A DNA stretch of 17,660 nucleotides from an uncultured Clostridia bacterium (GTDB lineage: Bacteria; Bacillota; Clostridia; Christensenellales; CAG-917), in contig CANREO010000008.1 in the NCBI GenBank assembly GCA_947629635.1, positions 1 through 17,660 on the forward strand, in the 5' to 3' direction. Positions 6,501 to 14,001 of this stretch are shown piece by piece. Under the pieces are notes generated by a model, which was given only the letters and a program-made list of their open reading frames with translations, searched no databases and was not told the DNA's origin. How positions within the stretch are numbered: position 1 is the stretch's first letter; the number at the start of each line of letters is the position of its first letter. The position numbers and the translations under genes were made by a program.

Positions 6501-9050
6501 GCATACGGCGAAGGCGATATTGCCGACGCGCTTATCGTCGTCAGCAATACAGGCATTAGGCGTCGCGCCTCGTTGGGACTTACAAGCAACAATATTCAGT
6601 TTGAAGAGATAACGCAAGATGGGCCGTATGCGGAATTTTATACGGACGATAAGGCGGTAAAGAGATATGTGGTGAAGTTCGAATATTTCGGAGTTCAATA
6701 TCCCAAAGACGTCTCAAGCGCGTTTATTTTGACCGCTTGCGACGATATTCACACCTATCAGAACGGTAGCGAGGTCAAATTTTACTCTCTCGATGTGTCC
6801 GGCTATGCCGACAGATTGAGCAGGGAAAGCATACCTATCACCACCGCCAGACTCAGCGAAGAGGGCGGCAGAAACATGTGGTTCACAGGGCTTACGCCCA
6901 CTGTTGAAGGAGATACGATCGCATATTGGAGGTCGGACGAGCCGTTTAACGTTACATTTAAATACAAGGATATCAACGGCGAGATAAGACAAATAGGATC
7001 CGATGCCATAACCATCACAGGTTTGCAGAGGACAAACACGGCAAGCCATCAGAATGCGATAATCAGGGTCAACTTCCACGGTATAGGTACGTTGCGATTC
7101 ACGCTCAATTATGAGGTAAGGATCCCTCAATATACCGAGCTTTTGCAAACGGGGCCGATCTCGATACCTTTAAACGCTACCGCGTCGACATATTTTGCAC
7201 AAAAGGATTACAAATTGAAGCTCAAGTTGGAGGACGGAAGCGAGGAAGACGTGCCTTTCAATACGGAAAGATTTTATATTATGTCTCCCATCGAGACGGG
7301 TGTGTTGGGCATGCATTCCGTACAAGTATCCTTCAATGAGGATAATGTCGGATTGACATTGACGGTATATTATACCGTAGTTCTTGAGGCCGACGAATCG
7401 CAATTTACTTTCGGTACTACCAATAAACCTATCATGAGCGGCGAAGAAAAGCTGTATGACGGGGAGGCGACCATCCTGTCATGCTCCGCGCGTTATGCTG
7501 CGACGATCGTCATACCCGGCGCATATCATGTTAAGAGGGACGGCATAGATTATGTATACAAAGTGACCAGGCTGGGCGAAGTCAACGGGACGAAGGGCGT
7601 ATTTGAAGACTTTGTCTATTTGCAGTCCGTTTATCTCTCTTCAAATCTTGAGTATATTGGCGCCAACACCTTCAGAGGTTGCGTAGCTCTCTCGTCCGTA
7701 AACACCGCACAGGAATCTACGGCTGCCGACGTCACTCTTACAAGCAAGAATATTGAGGAAATCGAAGATCTCGACCCTGTCAGCGAAAACGGCAAGCAAA
7801 TCTATTTTGCCAAACTTATTAATCTCGAGGGAGTGACTTGCGAAGAGTTGTATGACGACGAGGACAACGTGGACAGGTATACGTTGCCTATCGGTTCGAC
7901 TTACGATATAGATGGCAAAACATACAGGATCGTCGCAATAGCCGGCGATTTGCCGATCGACGCTCCCCATGTGACCGGAAAGACGATTTATGTATATTTG
8001 CCCGACAGCATCTACATGTTTGACGGAACGCCTAACATTACTTCCGTCGGAAGCGTAGTGTCCGTCAGCTACTATTCGAGCGACAGTCCGCGTTTCAGAG
8101 TATTTGAAAGGACAAATCTTGCGCTGAAATTTATCGGAGCGACAGCGTTTGAAAACTGCGTGTCTTTGCGCACTATCGATCTTACGGAATCCGCTTCGCT
8201 TTCCTATATAGGCCCCGGAGCATTTACAGGCGCCGGTCTTGTGAGAATAAATCTCAGCCATAATAAGCTTTTGAAGGTAGTGGAGGGAGGCACATTCCGT
8301 GCTTGCGAAAATTTGGCTACAGTTGTGTTGCACGAAAACTTTGAGACGTTTGCCTCTTCCGCTTTCAGAGATTGTTATTCGTTGAGTAGAATAGTCGTAT
8401 ATAAGGGCGAGGATTATGAAAACGCATTCGGAGTTGAGGAACTTCGATCACTCAAGTACATCGGCGACGGCGCGTTTGCCAATTGTAAGAGTTTGACATC
8501 TTTCACTCTCGACAAGACTGTCCAGTCAATAGGCAACGGCGCATTCTCCGGCTGCACTGCGCTCACCATCTATCTGACATTCCCCGAAAACGAATTGCCT
8601 GACGGAACAAAATGGGTATACGGCTGGGTAGGAGACGGAGTGCCTATGGTCTATAACTGCGCAACGAACGATACGGCATCCGATCAAAACATTTATTACG
8701 TTTTTGAGGGAGTGAGGTACGCGTTGCATAAGGCAACGCATACTGCAACCGTCGTTGCTCAAAGTTATGCGACGGCTCAGGAGATATCCATTCCCGATAA
8801 GGTTTCTTATAAAGAAGATGTTTATACCGTAACCGAGATAGGAGAAAGCGCTTTCAGCGGAAATAAGTTCATAACGAAGATCACTGTCTCCAAAGAACTT
8901 AATACGATAGGAAGATACGCGTTTGCAAACTGCGTTAACCTTGTGGTATTCCTTTTCAAGGACGACAACGGCCTTACGAGCGTAAGCAGCAACGCGTTTG
9001 ACGGCTGCACCTCTTTGCAGACTGTACCGGGCATAAAAAGCGTCGACTGA
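3522..9050 (+). CDS. Giant BspA-like leucine-rich-repeat lipoprotein with InlB-type repeat
   Basis: This 1842-residue protein is predicted to be exported and lipid-anchored to the outer face of the membrane. Residues 1-24 form a lipoprotein signal: RKK, a hydrophobic core, then lipobox LVAC with Cys24 as the lipidation site. Residues about 318-355 (GYQLKGWYD to ITLQAQW) match the InlB B-repeat/Listeria-Bacteroides repeat. BspA-type LRR_5 units (pattern IGxxAFxxCxxLxxVxxP) occupy about 543-938, then about 1293-1400 and 1525-1842. Between the first two blocks (about 940-1290) is beta-rich sequence with bacterial Ig-like stretches. No LPXTG, S-layer or other C-terminal anchor is visible. The ATG follows AGGGTGA (3511-3517). 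The gene is monocistronic, with its own promoter and terminator. Related proteins are thought to bind host or environmental ligands; the ligand here cannot be told. Confidence 0.9.
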   Translation: MRKKLSLFLVIILSVIMMCSLVACSNTPVSKDDLPNDIPKIDTENDDALYSLKFTSSFANSVFNGIEVSDFSIDKFNYSVVYKDANGDVIKEVPVGALSEDMVDSRDKEKFDKIKVSGGHENIRINATLSNGKTASGTLPLHIINSKKQNLVTLSFRTTPYNSADKRTISGATVAVSAGTLNSANNTIGVKIDQGAKFLNWQEFVSAFPMKLEGTTQYPYALHSVGFTSASGSVTLDYSNAAFPFTVDNSYTMATYWSQDTVSVTLDINFPKGAEDSPENYEGSEKPSEALNRSGLRTQTVARSVGLVRRPSDDIINKYYGYQLKGWYDKDTGKKFNFNQPVGTGNITLQAQWTTKIYSYTLYTKGGGFKESLEAAKTASGTAIQNAEQAEAANLHVVECISNFGLSTNDLNRITFTGMQYDWRFEDCVAPVTVAQEKEPVWMRVSDFVKADAANGVLTKGGDTLKIAGLYLEYQCANPLGEQNSAKDSYVAYVKWTYNAPEQDDDLERISKYIKDVMFSGGIVVNEDGSITLSRASDSFADEIIIPAEIKYEDQVRPITAIGDGACMNLKALTVVNMENASNLTSIGAKAFNYCRALTTVTMPKDMHISSVGVDAFGVTNFEENYIDGDQKYLIINNMLYKYTGKENDGTELDLTVLESRPTKVTAILEDAFADSAWITKVKLSKDIERIEKGAFKGLADLNEIEAPADSALVYIGEGAFADSGIVGRSSKNYDATTTSIIVGGIYYLFMGAADTVESAKVPGEFGGHTIEYIAEGAFKNMPNLYTLSFDDETNIKGVGKDAFAGDRRFLEKATDGYTVINGILAAFYSEDVNNKNLVLPVEVKTIGEHAFGSYSLNVETIELHSQVERIENYAFAGARSSSLRGILLSSIAVDEDGTTLTGAPTIGANSFSNSDGKLMPGLMFYVRKDVFDLLQNIAEGNKTSEDAVTNSWAELYKIYSANFAIEDISSVIIDEAIISKVLLRETDNAWKDAYGEGDIADALIVVSNTGIRRRASLGLTSNNIQFEEITQDGPYAEFYTDDKAVKRYVVKFEYFGVQYPKDVSSAFILTACDDIHTYQNGSEVKFYSLDVSGYADRLSRESIPITTARLSEEGGRNMWFTGLTPTVEGDTIAYWRSDEPFNVTFKYKDINGEIRQIGSDAITITGLQRTNTASHQNAIIRVNFHGIGTLRFTLNYEVRIPQYTELLQTGPISIPLNATASTYFAQKDYKLKLKLEDGSEEDVPFNTERFYIMSPIETGVLGMHSVQVSFNEDNVGLTLTVYYTVVLEADESQFTFGTTNKPIMSGEEKLYDGEATILSCSARYAATIVIPGAYHVKRDGIDYVYKVTRLGEVNGTKGVFEDFVYLQSVYLSSNLEYIGANTFRGCVALSSVNTAQESTAADVTLTSKNIEEIEDLDPVSENGKQIYFAKLINLEGVTCEELYDDEDNVDRYTLPIGSTYDIDGKTYRIVAIAGDLPIDAPHVTGKTIYVYLPDSIYMFDGTPNITSVGSVVSVSYYSSDSPRFRVFERTNLALKFIGATAFENCVSLRTIDLTESASLSYIGPGAFTGAGLVRINLSHNKLLKVVEGGTFRACENLATVVLHENFETFASSAFRDCYSLSRIVVYKGEDYENAFGVEELRSLKYIGDGAFANCKSLTSFTLDKTVQSIGNGAFSGCTALTIYLTFPENELPDGTKWVYGWVGDGVPMVYNCATNDTASDQNIYYVFEGVRYALHKATHTATVVAQSYATAQEISIPDKVSYKEDVYTVTEIGESAFSGNKFITKITVSKELNTIGRYAFANCVNLVVFLFKDDNGLTSVSSNAFDGCTSLQTVPGIKSVD

Positions 9051-9066
9051 ATGACGCGCATATTTA

Positions 9067-9107
9067 AAAGGTCATAGCGTGCGCTATGACCTTTATTTTT
9101 TGTTTTT
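9067..9107. terminator. Bidirectional terminator between the lipoprotein gene and dapA
   Basis: AAAGGTCATAGC (9067-9078) and GCTATGACCTTT (9083-9094) form a perfect 12-bp stem with loop GTGC. On the plus strand ATTTTTTGTTTTT follows. On the minus strand the stem is followed by TTTTAAATA. It sits between convergent stops at 9050 and 9110, so it can serve both genes. Confidence 0.93.
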
Positions 9108-9109
9108 AA

Positions 9110-9967
9110 TCATTCGGAAAATAAATTTTTAAGCGCTTCGACGTTTTCTTTCGACAGTTCTGTCAAAGGCAGACGCACTTCTGCGGAGCATAAATTTTTA
9201 ATATAAGCCGCGTATTTTACGGGGATAGGATTGACTTCGCAAAAAAGCGCCCTTATAAGAGGAAGAAGCTTTAACTGTAGCGCCCTCGCCTTAGGCAGAT
9301 CGCCGCCGAAAAACGCGTCCGTCATATGTTTTACTTCATTCGTCACGTTGCTTGCCACGCTTATTATGCCTGCGCCGCCCATGGCAAGCGTTGGCAAAGT
9401 CAAACCGTCATCGCCGCTGTATACGTCCGCAATGCCGTCTGCAAGGCGAATGCATTCTTCTATTTGTTCCATATTCCCGCTTGCCTCTTTTATTGCAGCG
9501 ATGTTTTTGTGTTTTGCGATTTGTCCGAAGGTGGACGGCAACATGTTTACTCCCGTGCGCGAGGGAACATTGTAGCAAATTATCGGAATATTCACAGCGT
9601 CGGCTATGGCGAGATAGTGCGCCGCAAGCCCTCTTTGCGTACATTTATTGTAGTAAGGAGTGACAATAAGCAAAGCGTCCGCCCCGAGTTGCTGCGCATG
9701 CAATGCTTGTTTTACGGACGTGTCTGTGCAGTTGTTTCCCGTGCCCACGATTATCGGCATCTTGCCTTTAAGTTTAGAGACGACTTTGTTTAAAACGATG
9801 TCTTTTTCGCTTTGAGTCAAAGCGGCCGGCTCTCCCGTCGTGCCCAGCGCCACTACGGCGTCGGCATATTGAGGCAACTTGTCTATAAGCCTTTCGAGTG
9901 CCTCGCAATCGAGTTTGCCGTCCTTAAAAGGGGTGATCAATGCTGTTGCAACGCCTTTGAAAATCAT
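9110..9967 (-). CDS. dapA: 4-hydroxy-tetrahydrodipicolinate synthase
   Basis: This TIM-barrel aldolase condenses pyruvate with L-aspartate 4-semialdehyde to give HTPA, the branch compound for lysine, diaminopimelate (peptidoglycan) and dipicolinate (spores). The product has 285 residues, slightly short of the usual 290-295. Visible active-site elements are GTTGE (42-46), YYNK (105-108), CYNVPSRTG with Tyr132 and Arg137, and AAIKEASGN with the Schiff-base Lys160. AGGAGGA (9971-9977 on the reverse strand) lies 3 nt before the ATG and overlaps the asd stop codon, leaving 8 nt between the genes. It is therefore the second gene of an asd-dapA operon with coupled translation. The product is also the substrate for DpaAB encoded about 7 kb away. 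Confidence 0.97.
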   Translation of the reverse strand: MIFKGVATALITPFKDGKLDCEALERLIDKLPQYADAVVALGTTGEPAALTQSEKDIVLNKVVSKLKGKMPIIVGTGNNCTDTSVKQALHAQQLGADALLIVTPYYNKCTQRGLAAHYLAIADAVNIPIICYNVPSRTGVNMLPSTFGQIAKHKNIAAIKEASGNMEQIEECIRLADGIADVYSGDDGLTLPTLAMGGAGIISVASNVTNEVKHMTDAFFGGDLPKARALQLKLLPLIRALFCEVNPIPVKYAAYIKNLCSAEVRLPLTELSKENVEALKNLFSE

Positions 9968-9975
9968 AAATCCTC

Positions 9976-10977
9976 CTATCTTGCCTTTATAAGTTCTTCA
10001 ACGATCTGCACTGCGTTTGTTGCGGCGCCTTTGCGGATATTGTCTGCGACAACCCATATATTAGCGCCCGACGGGACGCTGTCGTCGACGCGCACTCTGC
10101 CGACATACACTTCGTCTTTGTCCGCAACGTCTATCGGCATCGGATAGAGAGCGGTAGAGGGGTCATCGACAAGTTTGAGCCCGTCAAAATTGCTCAAAGC
10201 CTCCAGCAAACTCTTCCTGTCGCAAGGATTTTCGAATTCTACGTTGATCGCTTCGCTATGCCCGTAAAATACTGGGACGCGGACGGTTGTGGCAGTCACC
10301 TTTAAGTCGGGCAGATGCAAAATTTTGCGCGTTTCGCCTATCATTTTCCACTCCTCCTTTGTGTAGCCGTCGTCCATAAAAATGTCGATATGAGGAAGGA
10401 CATTGTAGGCTATCGGATGAGGAAATTTTTTGGGAGGAGCACCTTTTATGCCTTCCGTAAGATCCATATATCCGCCTCGCCCCGCACCCGAAACGGCTTG
10501 ATATGTGGCGTATACCACTCTCTTAAGCCCAAATGCGTCGTGCAGCGGTTTGAGCGCGACTACCGCTTGTATTGTAGAACAGTTGGGATTTGCGATGATC
10601 CCTTTGTGCAGAAATATGTCCTCCCTGTTGACCTCCGGCACTACCAACGGCACGTCGTTGTGCATGCGCCACTGCGAACTGTTGTCCACTACCGTTGCGC
10701 CGATCTCTGCAAATAACGGCGCAAACTCTTTCGATACGCCGCCTCCGGCCGAAAACAGCGCGTAGTCCACTTTGCCTTTAAGGGCGAGCACGTTGTCCTT
10801 TGTAAGCTCTATCACAGAGCGATCCTCTCCCATAAAATTCATTTTTGAGCCCGCGCTCTTTTCGGACGCGAACATGAAGTAGCGATCGGCGCTCACATTT
10901 CTTTCTTCCAAAACTTGAAGAAATTTGCGCCCGACCATTCCCGTGGCGCCCACTATTGCTATGCCAAATGATTTCAT
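9976..10977 (-). CDS. asd: Aspartate-semialdehyde dehydrogenase
   Basis: This enzyme reduces L-aspartyl 4-phosphate to L-aspartate 4-semialdehyde with NADPH, feeding DapA directly downstream. The 333-residue product opens with IAIVGATGMVG (nucleotide-binding glycines, residues 10-16). The catalytic Cys133 lies in ANPNCSTIQ, the substrate loop is YQAVSGAGRGG (159-169), and RVPVFYGHSEA supplies Arg233 and the general base His240. NIRKGAATNAVQIVEEL closes the protein as usual. The frame is open to 11025, but the ATG at 10975-10977 is preferred: GGAGGC (10983-10988) precedes it with a 5-nt gap, and the upstream extension is unlike the family. No convincing -35/-10 pair was found upstream (a TTGACA at 11067-11072 has no good partner), and no lysine riboswitch was recognised. 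Confidence 0.96.
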   Translation of the reverse strand: MKSFGIAIVGATGMVGRKFLQVLEERNVSADRYFMFASEKSAGSKMNFMGEDRSVIELTKDNVLALKGKVDYALFSAGGGVSKEFAPLFAEIGATVVDNSSQWRMHNDVPLVVPEVNREDIFLHKGIIANPNCSTIQAVVALKPLHDAFGLKRVVYATYQAVSGAGRGGYMDLTEGIKGAPPKKFPHPIAYNVLPHIDIFMDDGYTKEEWKMIGETRKILHLPDLKVTATTVRVPVFYGHSEAINVEFENPCDRKSLLEALSNFDGLKLVDDPSTALYPMPIDVADKDEVYVGRVRVDDSVPSGANIWVVADNIRKGAATNAVQIVEELIKAR

Positions 10978-11263
10978 ACTATGCCTCCAAAGCGCCAAAG
11001 ACGGCGCAATATAATATATGAGCAAATACGTGCGAGAGATACAAATTTCAAAAACCGAAGTTTATATGTCAAATATTTGTTAATAAAGTGCTATTATTGC
11101 GCAAGTAATGAGTTAAGATATAATCTACAAGCAAACAATGGGCGATGATAAACGCATGCGTCATCGTATCCGCCTGTCAAAATAATTCGTTTGAGTAAAG
11201 TGTGATATTTCATTTGATATTTATCGCGTTATAATGTATAATCATTGTGTTATAAGGAGTAAT
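10978..11263. other. Divergent intergenic region, asd to the membrane-protein gene
   Basis: These 286 bp hold no credible ORF. They contain the asd ribosome site, a plus-strand promoter at 11214-11242, a second possible plus-strand promoter (TTGCGC 11097-11102, 16 nt, TATAAT 11119-11124), and a perfect 10-bp palindrome ACGCATGCGT (11152-11161) inside a looser dyad (CGATGA 11143-11148 with TCATCG 11161-11166). The rest is AT-rich and unremarkable. Confidence 0.6.
11214..11242 (+). promoter_or_regulatory. Sigma-A type promoter of the three-gene operon
   Basis: TTGATA (11214-11219), a 17-bp spacer and a perfect TATAAT (11237-11242) lie 21 nt before the ATG at 11264. The expected start near 11249 leaves a short leader holding the AAGGAG ribosome site (11254-11259). 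Confidence 0.8.
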
Positions 11264-12349
11264 ATGGCTGGAAGTTCACAAAATCAAAAGTCTCGCGAAA
11301 GGAAGCTCAGGCTTGGCAGGCTATTTACGGACGCCCCTGTGCGCACCGAGCCGGAGGAACCTCAAAAGGTGCTTGTTGCGGGTATGGTCGAGGCCCGTCC
11401 TCAAAAACAGTACCCCGACACCTTTTTCGGCAGGGCATTCAAAGTGTTCCGCGGAGAGTTTTCAACTCTGTTCAAAAGCGCGATCTCTTTCATGTTTTTT
11501 ACGATTCCGTTTGCCGTGATATTATTTTGGTTTGCAGGATACTTTCAAACTCTCACGCTTGGCAGCACCTTCAACTTTATGGCGGATATCGGCGTAGGCT
11601 ATCCCGGCGTCGGCGATAGCCTCAGCGTGAGCGTAGCCAAACTTTATTGGGAAGTACATGAGCCCGTCATGCTCATGCTGGCCGCGGCATTGATCATCGC
11701 GTCGCTTGGATTGTCCGGCCTATTTTATGCTGCAAAACGCAGTTTTTATCAAGATTTTTATAAAAAGAGTTTTCGCACATATTGGATGGGTTTCGCCAAG
11801 TATTGGTTGAAGTATCTCATCACGGCGGCAATCGGCATACTCATCGCAAGCGCCATAGCTACCGCTACGATCCATCTGCTTGCGCGGCAGGCGTTAGGCA
11901 ATGCGAATGCGGGCGACTATTGCGCGGTCGTGTTTACGTGGATATTCGGCGCGCCGCTGATGACAGTCCCCGTAGTGATGATGGGGCTGTATACCGCATA
12001 TGACCTGACCGTCGCGCAAACTTTCAAAAATGCGCTTGTCATCATTGCAAACAGCCCGATTTCCGTGATAGTGGTTACGGCTCTGTCTATCGCGCCAATG
12101 TTTTTGTTCCTTGCCGGTACGTTTATGTCGGTAGTGGCGTTTGCGCTTTGGCTCTTTGTAGGGGCGACGCTTATGGCGCTTTGTATGATCGCGCTTGCCG
12201 CTCGCGGAATGACCAAGTGTCATATACTGCTCCGACAGAAGCAACAGGAGATAAAACAGCAGGAAAAGAGGCAAGTCAAAACCGCCGACAAGAAGAAAAA
12301 ACCCGTACAATATAAAAATCCGAAACAATACAAAAAGAAGAAAAAATGA
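11264..12349 (+). CDS. Six-helix membrane protein with Lys-rich C-terminal tail, function unknown
   Basis: I do not recognise the family. The 361-residue product has a charged cytoplasmic-type N terminus of about 70 residues, then six hydrophobic segments at about 71-91, 135-156, 183-206, 221-243, 264-286 and 288-312. A tail from about 318 is rich in Lys and Gln and ends in five Lys. There is no signal peptide and no obvious catalytic or transport motif. The frame is open from 11234, but the ATG at 11264 is chosen because AAGGAG (11254-11259) precedes it and the predicted transcript starts only about 15 nt upstream. It is first in a three-gene operon and overlaps the next gene by 4 nt (ATGA). 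The basic tail would lie in the cytoplasm, where it could contact the acidic third protein; that is inference. Confidence 0.85.
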   Translation: MAGSSQNQKSRERKLRLGRLFTDAPVRTEPEEPQKVLVAGMVEARPQKQYPDTFFGRAFKVFRGEFSTLFKSAISFMFFTIPFAVILFWFAGYFQTLTLGSTFNFMADIGVGYPGVGDSLSVSVAKLYWEVHEPVMLMLAAALIIASLGLSGLFYAAKRSFYQDFYKKSFRTYWMGFAKYWLKYLITAAIGILIASAIATATIHLLARQALGNANAGDYCAVVFTWIFGAPLMTVPVVMMGLYTAYDLTVAQTFKNALVIIANSPISVIVVTALSIAPMFLFLAGTFMSVVAFALWLFVGATLMALCMIALAARGMTKCHILLRQKQQEIKQQEKRQVKTADKKKKPVQYKNPKQYKKKKK

Positions 12350-14001
12350 CTGAGTTTATTGATTTTGAATTAACCTCCGAAGACTATATGAAAATAGCCA
12401 ATGAGGCAATTTCCGATGGCGATGCGGTGAAAGGCATCGCCTATTTGAATAAACTTATAAAAAAAGATCCGAAATGCATGGACGCATATATTAAACTCGC
12501 GTCTCTTTACAGAGGGTACGGCGCGACGGATATAGCCATATCCGTACTATTTAAGGCCCTTGACGTCAATGCGGATGACGAGGATAGCTGTGCGGAGGCG
12601 TATCATCGACTCGGGATCTTTATGTTGGAAATAGGCGATTATGATGCGGCGGAGTTTTACTTGTATCCCTATTTTGACGATTTTGTTGAAGAATTCGAAG
12701 AAAGCTCGGATGTCGGGCACGGCAAATTCCGTGTAGTATATCCTAAGGGCGAGGAGTATTACGAAGGATTGCTTGAAAGGGCATACGAACTTATGCAAAA
12801 TCACCGTTTTGATAAAGCGCTGAAGTTGCTTGAGCTTATCGACCCCGATTCCAAGCATATCGACGCTGCCAATCATGCAAAACTCGTATGCATGATGCTT
12901 ACAAAAAATCCCGATGCCGTCATTGACAGCGCGAAGGCCATTTTGTGCAAGACTCCGGACAATCTTGCCGTGCGGTGCACTATGATCACGGCTTTAGCGG
13001 TGGAAGAAAGGCTGCCCGAAGCTTACGCCGAGCTTGACGCGTTGCTGGAAAAAGATTATGACCAACTTGAGCAGATCATACTTATATTGCCTTTGCTTGT
13101 ACAACTTAACATGCATGTTTATGTCGTGAAATATATACACAAGTTGCCTGTCAATTTCCGTTTGCAACCCAATATAATGTTTTGGCTTTCCGAAGCGCTG
13201 TACAATCTGGGACAGAGGGAGGAGGCGCGCAAGATCATGCTTAAGGCCGACCGTTTATACGGCGATTATGTGCCCACGGATTTTTATTTGAAACTGTATG
13301 AAATTGCGCCCGAAAGCGTGGAGTATTGCATTTCATTGCCGCCTGCCGCCAGGATGGAAAGGCTTGCAAAACTCGCATATTTTTTGTCGCATGCCAAGGA
13401 CGAAGATTGCTCGGACAATAGCGAATTTTCTGCGCTTATGCGTTGGGCGATATGCGATAGCGGCGACAATGTGTGCGGTTGGTTGTTGGAAAAACTCGTT
13501 GAACTCGATTTGAGATGTTCCGAAAAATTTGTGCGCGACATAATGCTTACGCCCGATATAGATATTGATGATATTGTGCTGTGCGTCGAGTATCTCATAA
13601 AAAAGCATCCCGACAAAATAGAATTCAACGCGGTGCTGGAAAATAAATTTAAGGTTTTGTCTGCGGATGTGCCCGACATTCTGACGAAAAGTTATGTTCC
13701 GCGTATATTTGTAGTCGCGCTCTATTATTGCATAGCGATCGCCGCTCAATTGTCGGACGGGCGCGACTTTGATTTTTACGTGCATCAGTTGGAAGAAACT
13801 ACGGCGGCAATCGACGAAAATACCGATTTTCGCAAATTTAAAACGTGCAGAAGTCCGCTGGCGTTGGCATTTGTCATTATGAACAATTTTTACGATACCG
13901 ACGATGATTTCGACGAGGCTCTCAAAGCAGCGCATATAAGCAGGCGTACTTACGAAAAATATAATAAGATTTGCGAAGAGATATTGTTTAAGGGAGAATA
14001 A
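12346..14001 (+). CDS. TPR-like helical repeat protein, function unknown
   Basis: This 551-residue protein is predicted to be soluble and cytoplasmic, with no signal peptide or membrane segment. The N-terminal 115 residues read as about three tetratricopeptide repeats (AYLNKLIKKDPKCMDAYIKL; AISVLFKALDVN; HRLGIFMLEIGDYDAAEFYL). Further TPR-like units lie at about 145-235 (HRFDKALKLLELIDPDS, LPEAYAELDALLEK) and 275-305 (ALYNLGQREEARKIML). The remaining C-terminal part is helical with no named motif. TPR proteins scaffold other proteins, so this is probably the adaptor between its operon partners. The ATG overlaps the upstream stop as ATGA and has only a purine-rich AAGAAG run before it, so its translation probably depends on coupling. 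Confidence 0.85.
   Translation: MTEFIDFELTSEDYMKIANEAISDGDAVKGIAYLNKLIKKDPKCMDAYIKLASLYRGYGATDIAISVLFKALDVNADDEDSCAEAYHRLGIFMLEIGDYDAAEFYLYPYFDDFVEEFEESSDVGHGKFRVVYPKGEEYYEGLLERAYELMQNHRFDKALKLLELIDPDSKHIDAANHAKLVCMMLTKNPDAVIDSAKAILCKTPDNLAVRCTMITALAVEERLPEAYAELDALLEKDYDQLEQIILILPLLVQLNMHVYVVKYIHKLPVNFRLQPNIMFWLSEALYNLGQREEARKIMLKADRLYGDYVPTDFYLKLYEIAPESVEYCISLPPAARMERLAKLAYFLSHAKDEDCSDNSEFSALMRWAICDSGDNVCGWLLEKLVELDLRCSEKFVRDIMLTPDIDIDDIVLCVEYLIKKHPDKIEFNAVLENKFKVLSADVPDILTKSYVPRIFVVALYYCIAIAAQLSDGRDFDFYVHQLEETTAAIDENTDFRKFKTCRSPLALAFVIMNNFYDTDDDFDEALKAAHISRRTYEKYNKICEEILFKGE

Noticed and set aside
7641..8333. Minus-strand open frame of 230 codons inside the lipoprotein gene
   Set aside because: It is a shadow of the LRR coding sequence; its composition is Cys/Arg/His-rich and it resembles no family.
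5150..9050. Tandem DNA repeats or CRISPR-like array in the lipoprotein gene
   Set aside because: The repetition is at protein level (LRR units) with diverged codons; no constant-length direct DNA repeats with spacers are visible.
10978..11025. Longer N terminus of Asd
   Set aside because: The 16 extra residues lie upstream of a good ribosome site and ATG, and the family begins directly at the Rossmann strand.
10989..11263. Lysine riboswitch (L box) before asd-dapA
   Set aside because: The region lacks the long conserved five-helix arrangement and has no terminator hairpin with a T run facing asd.
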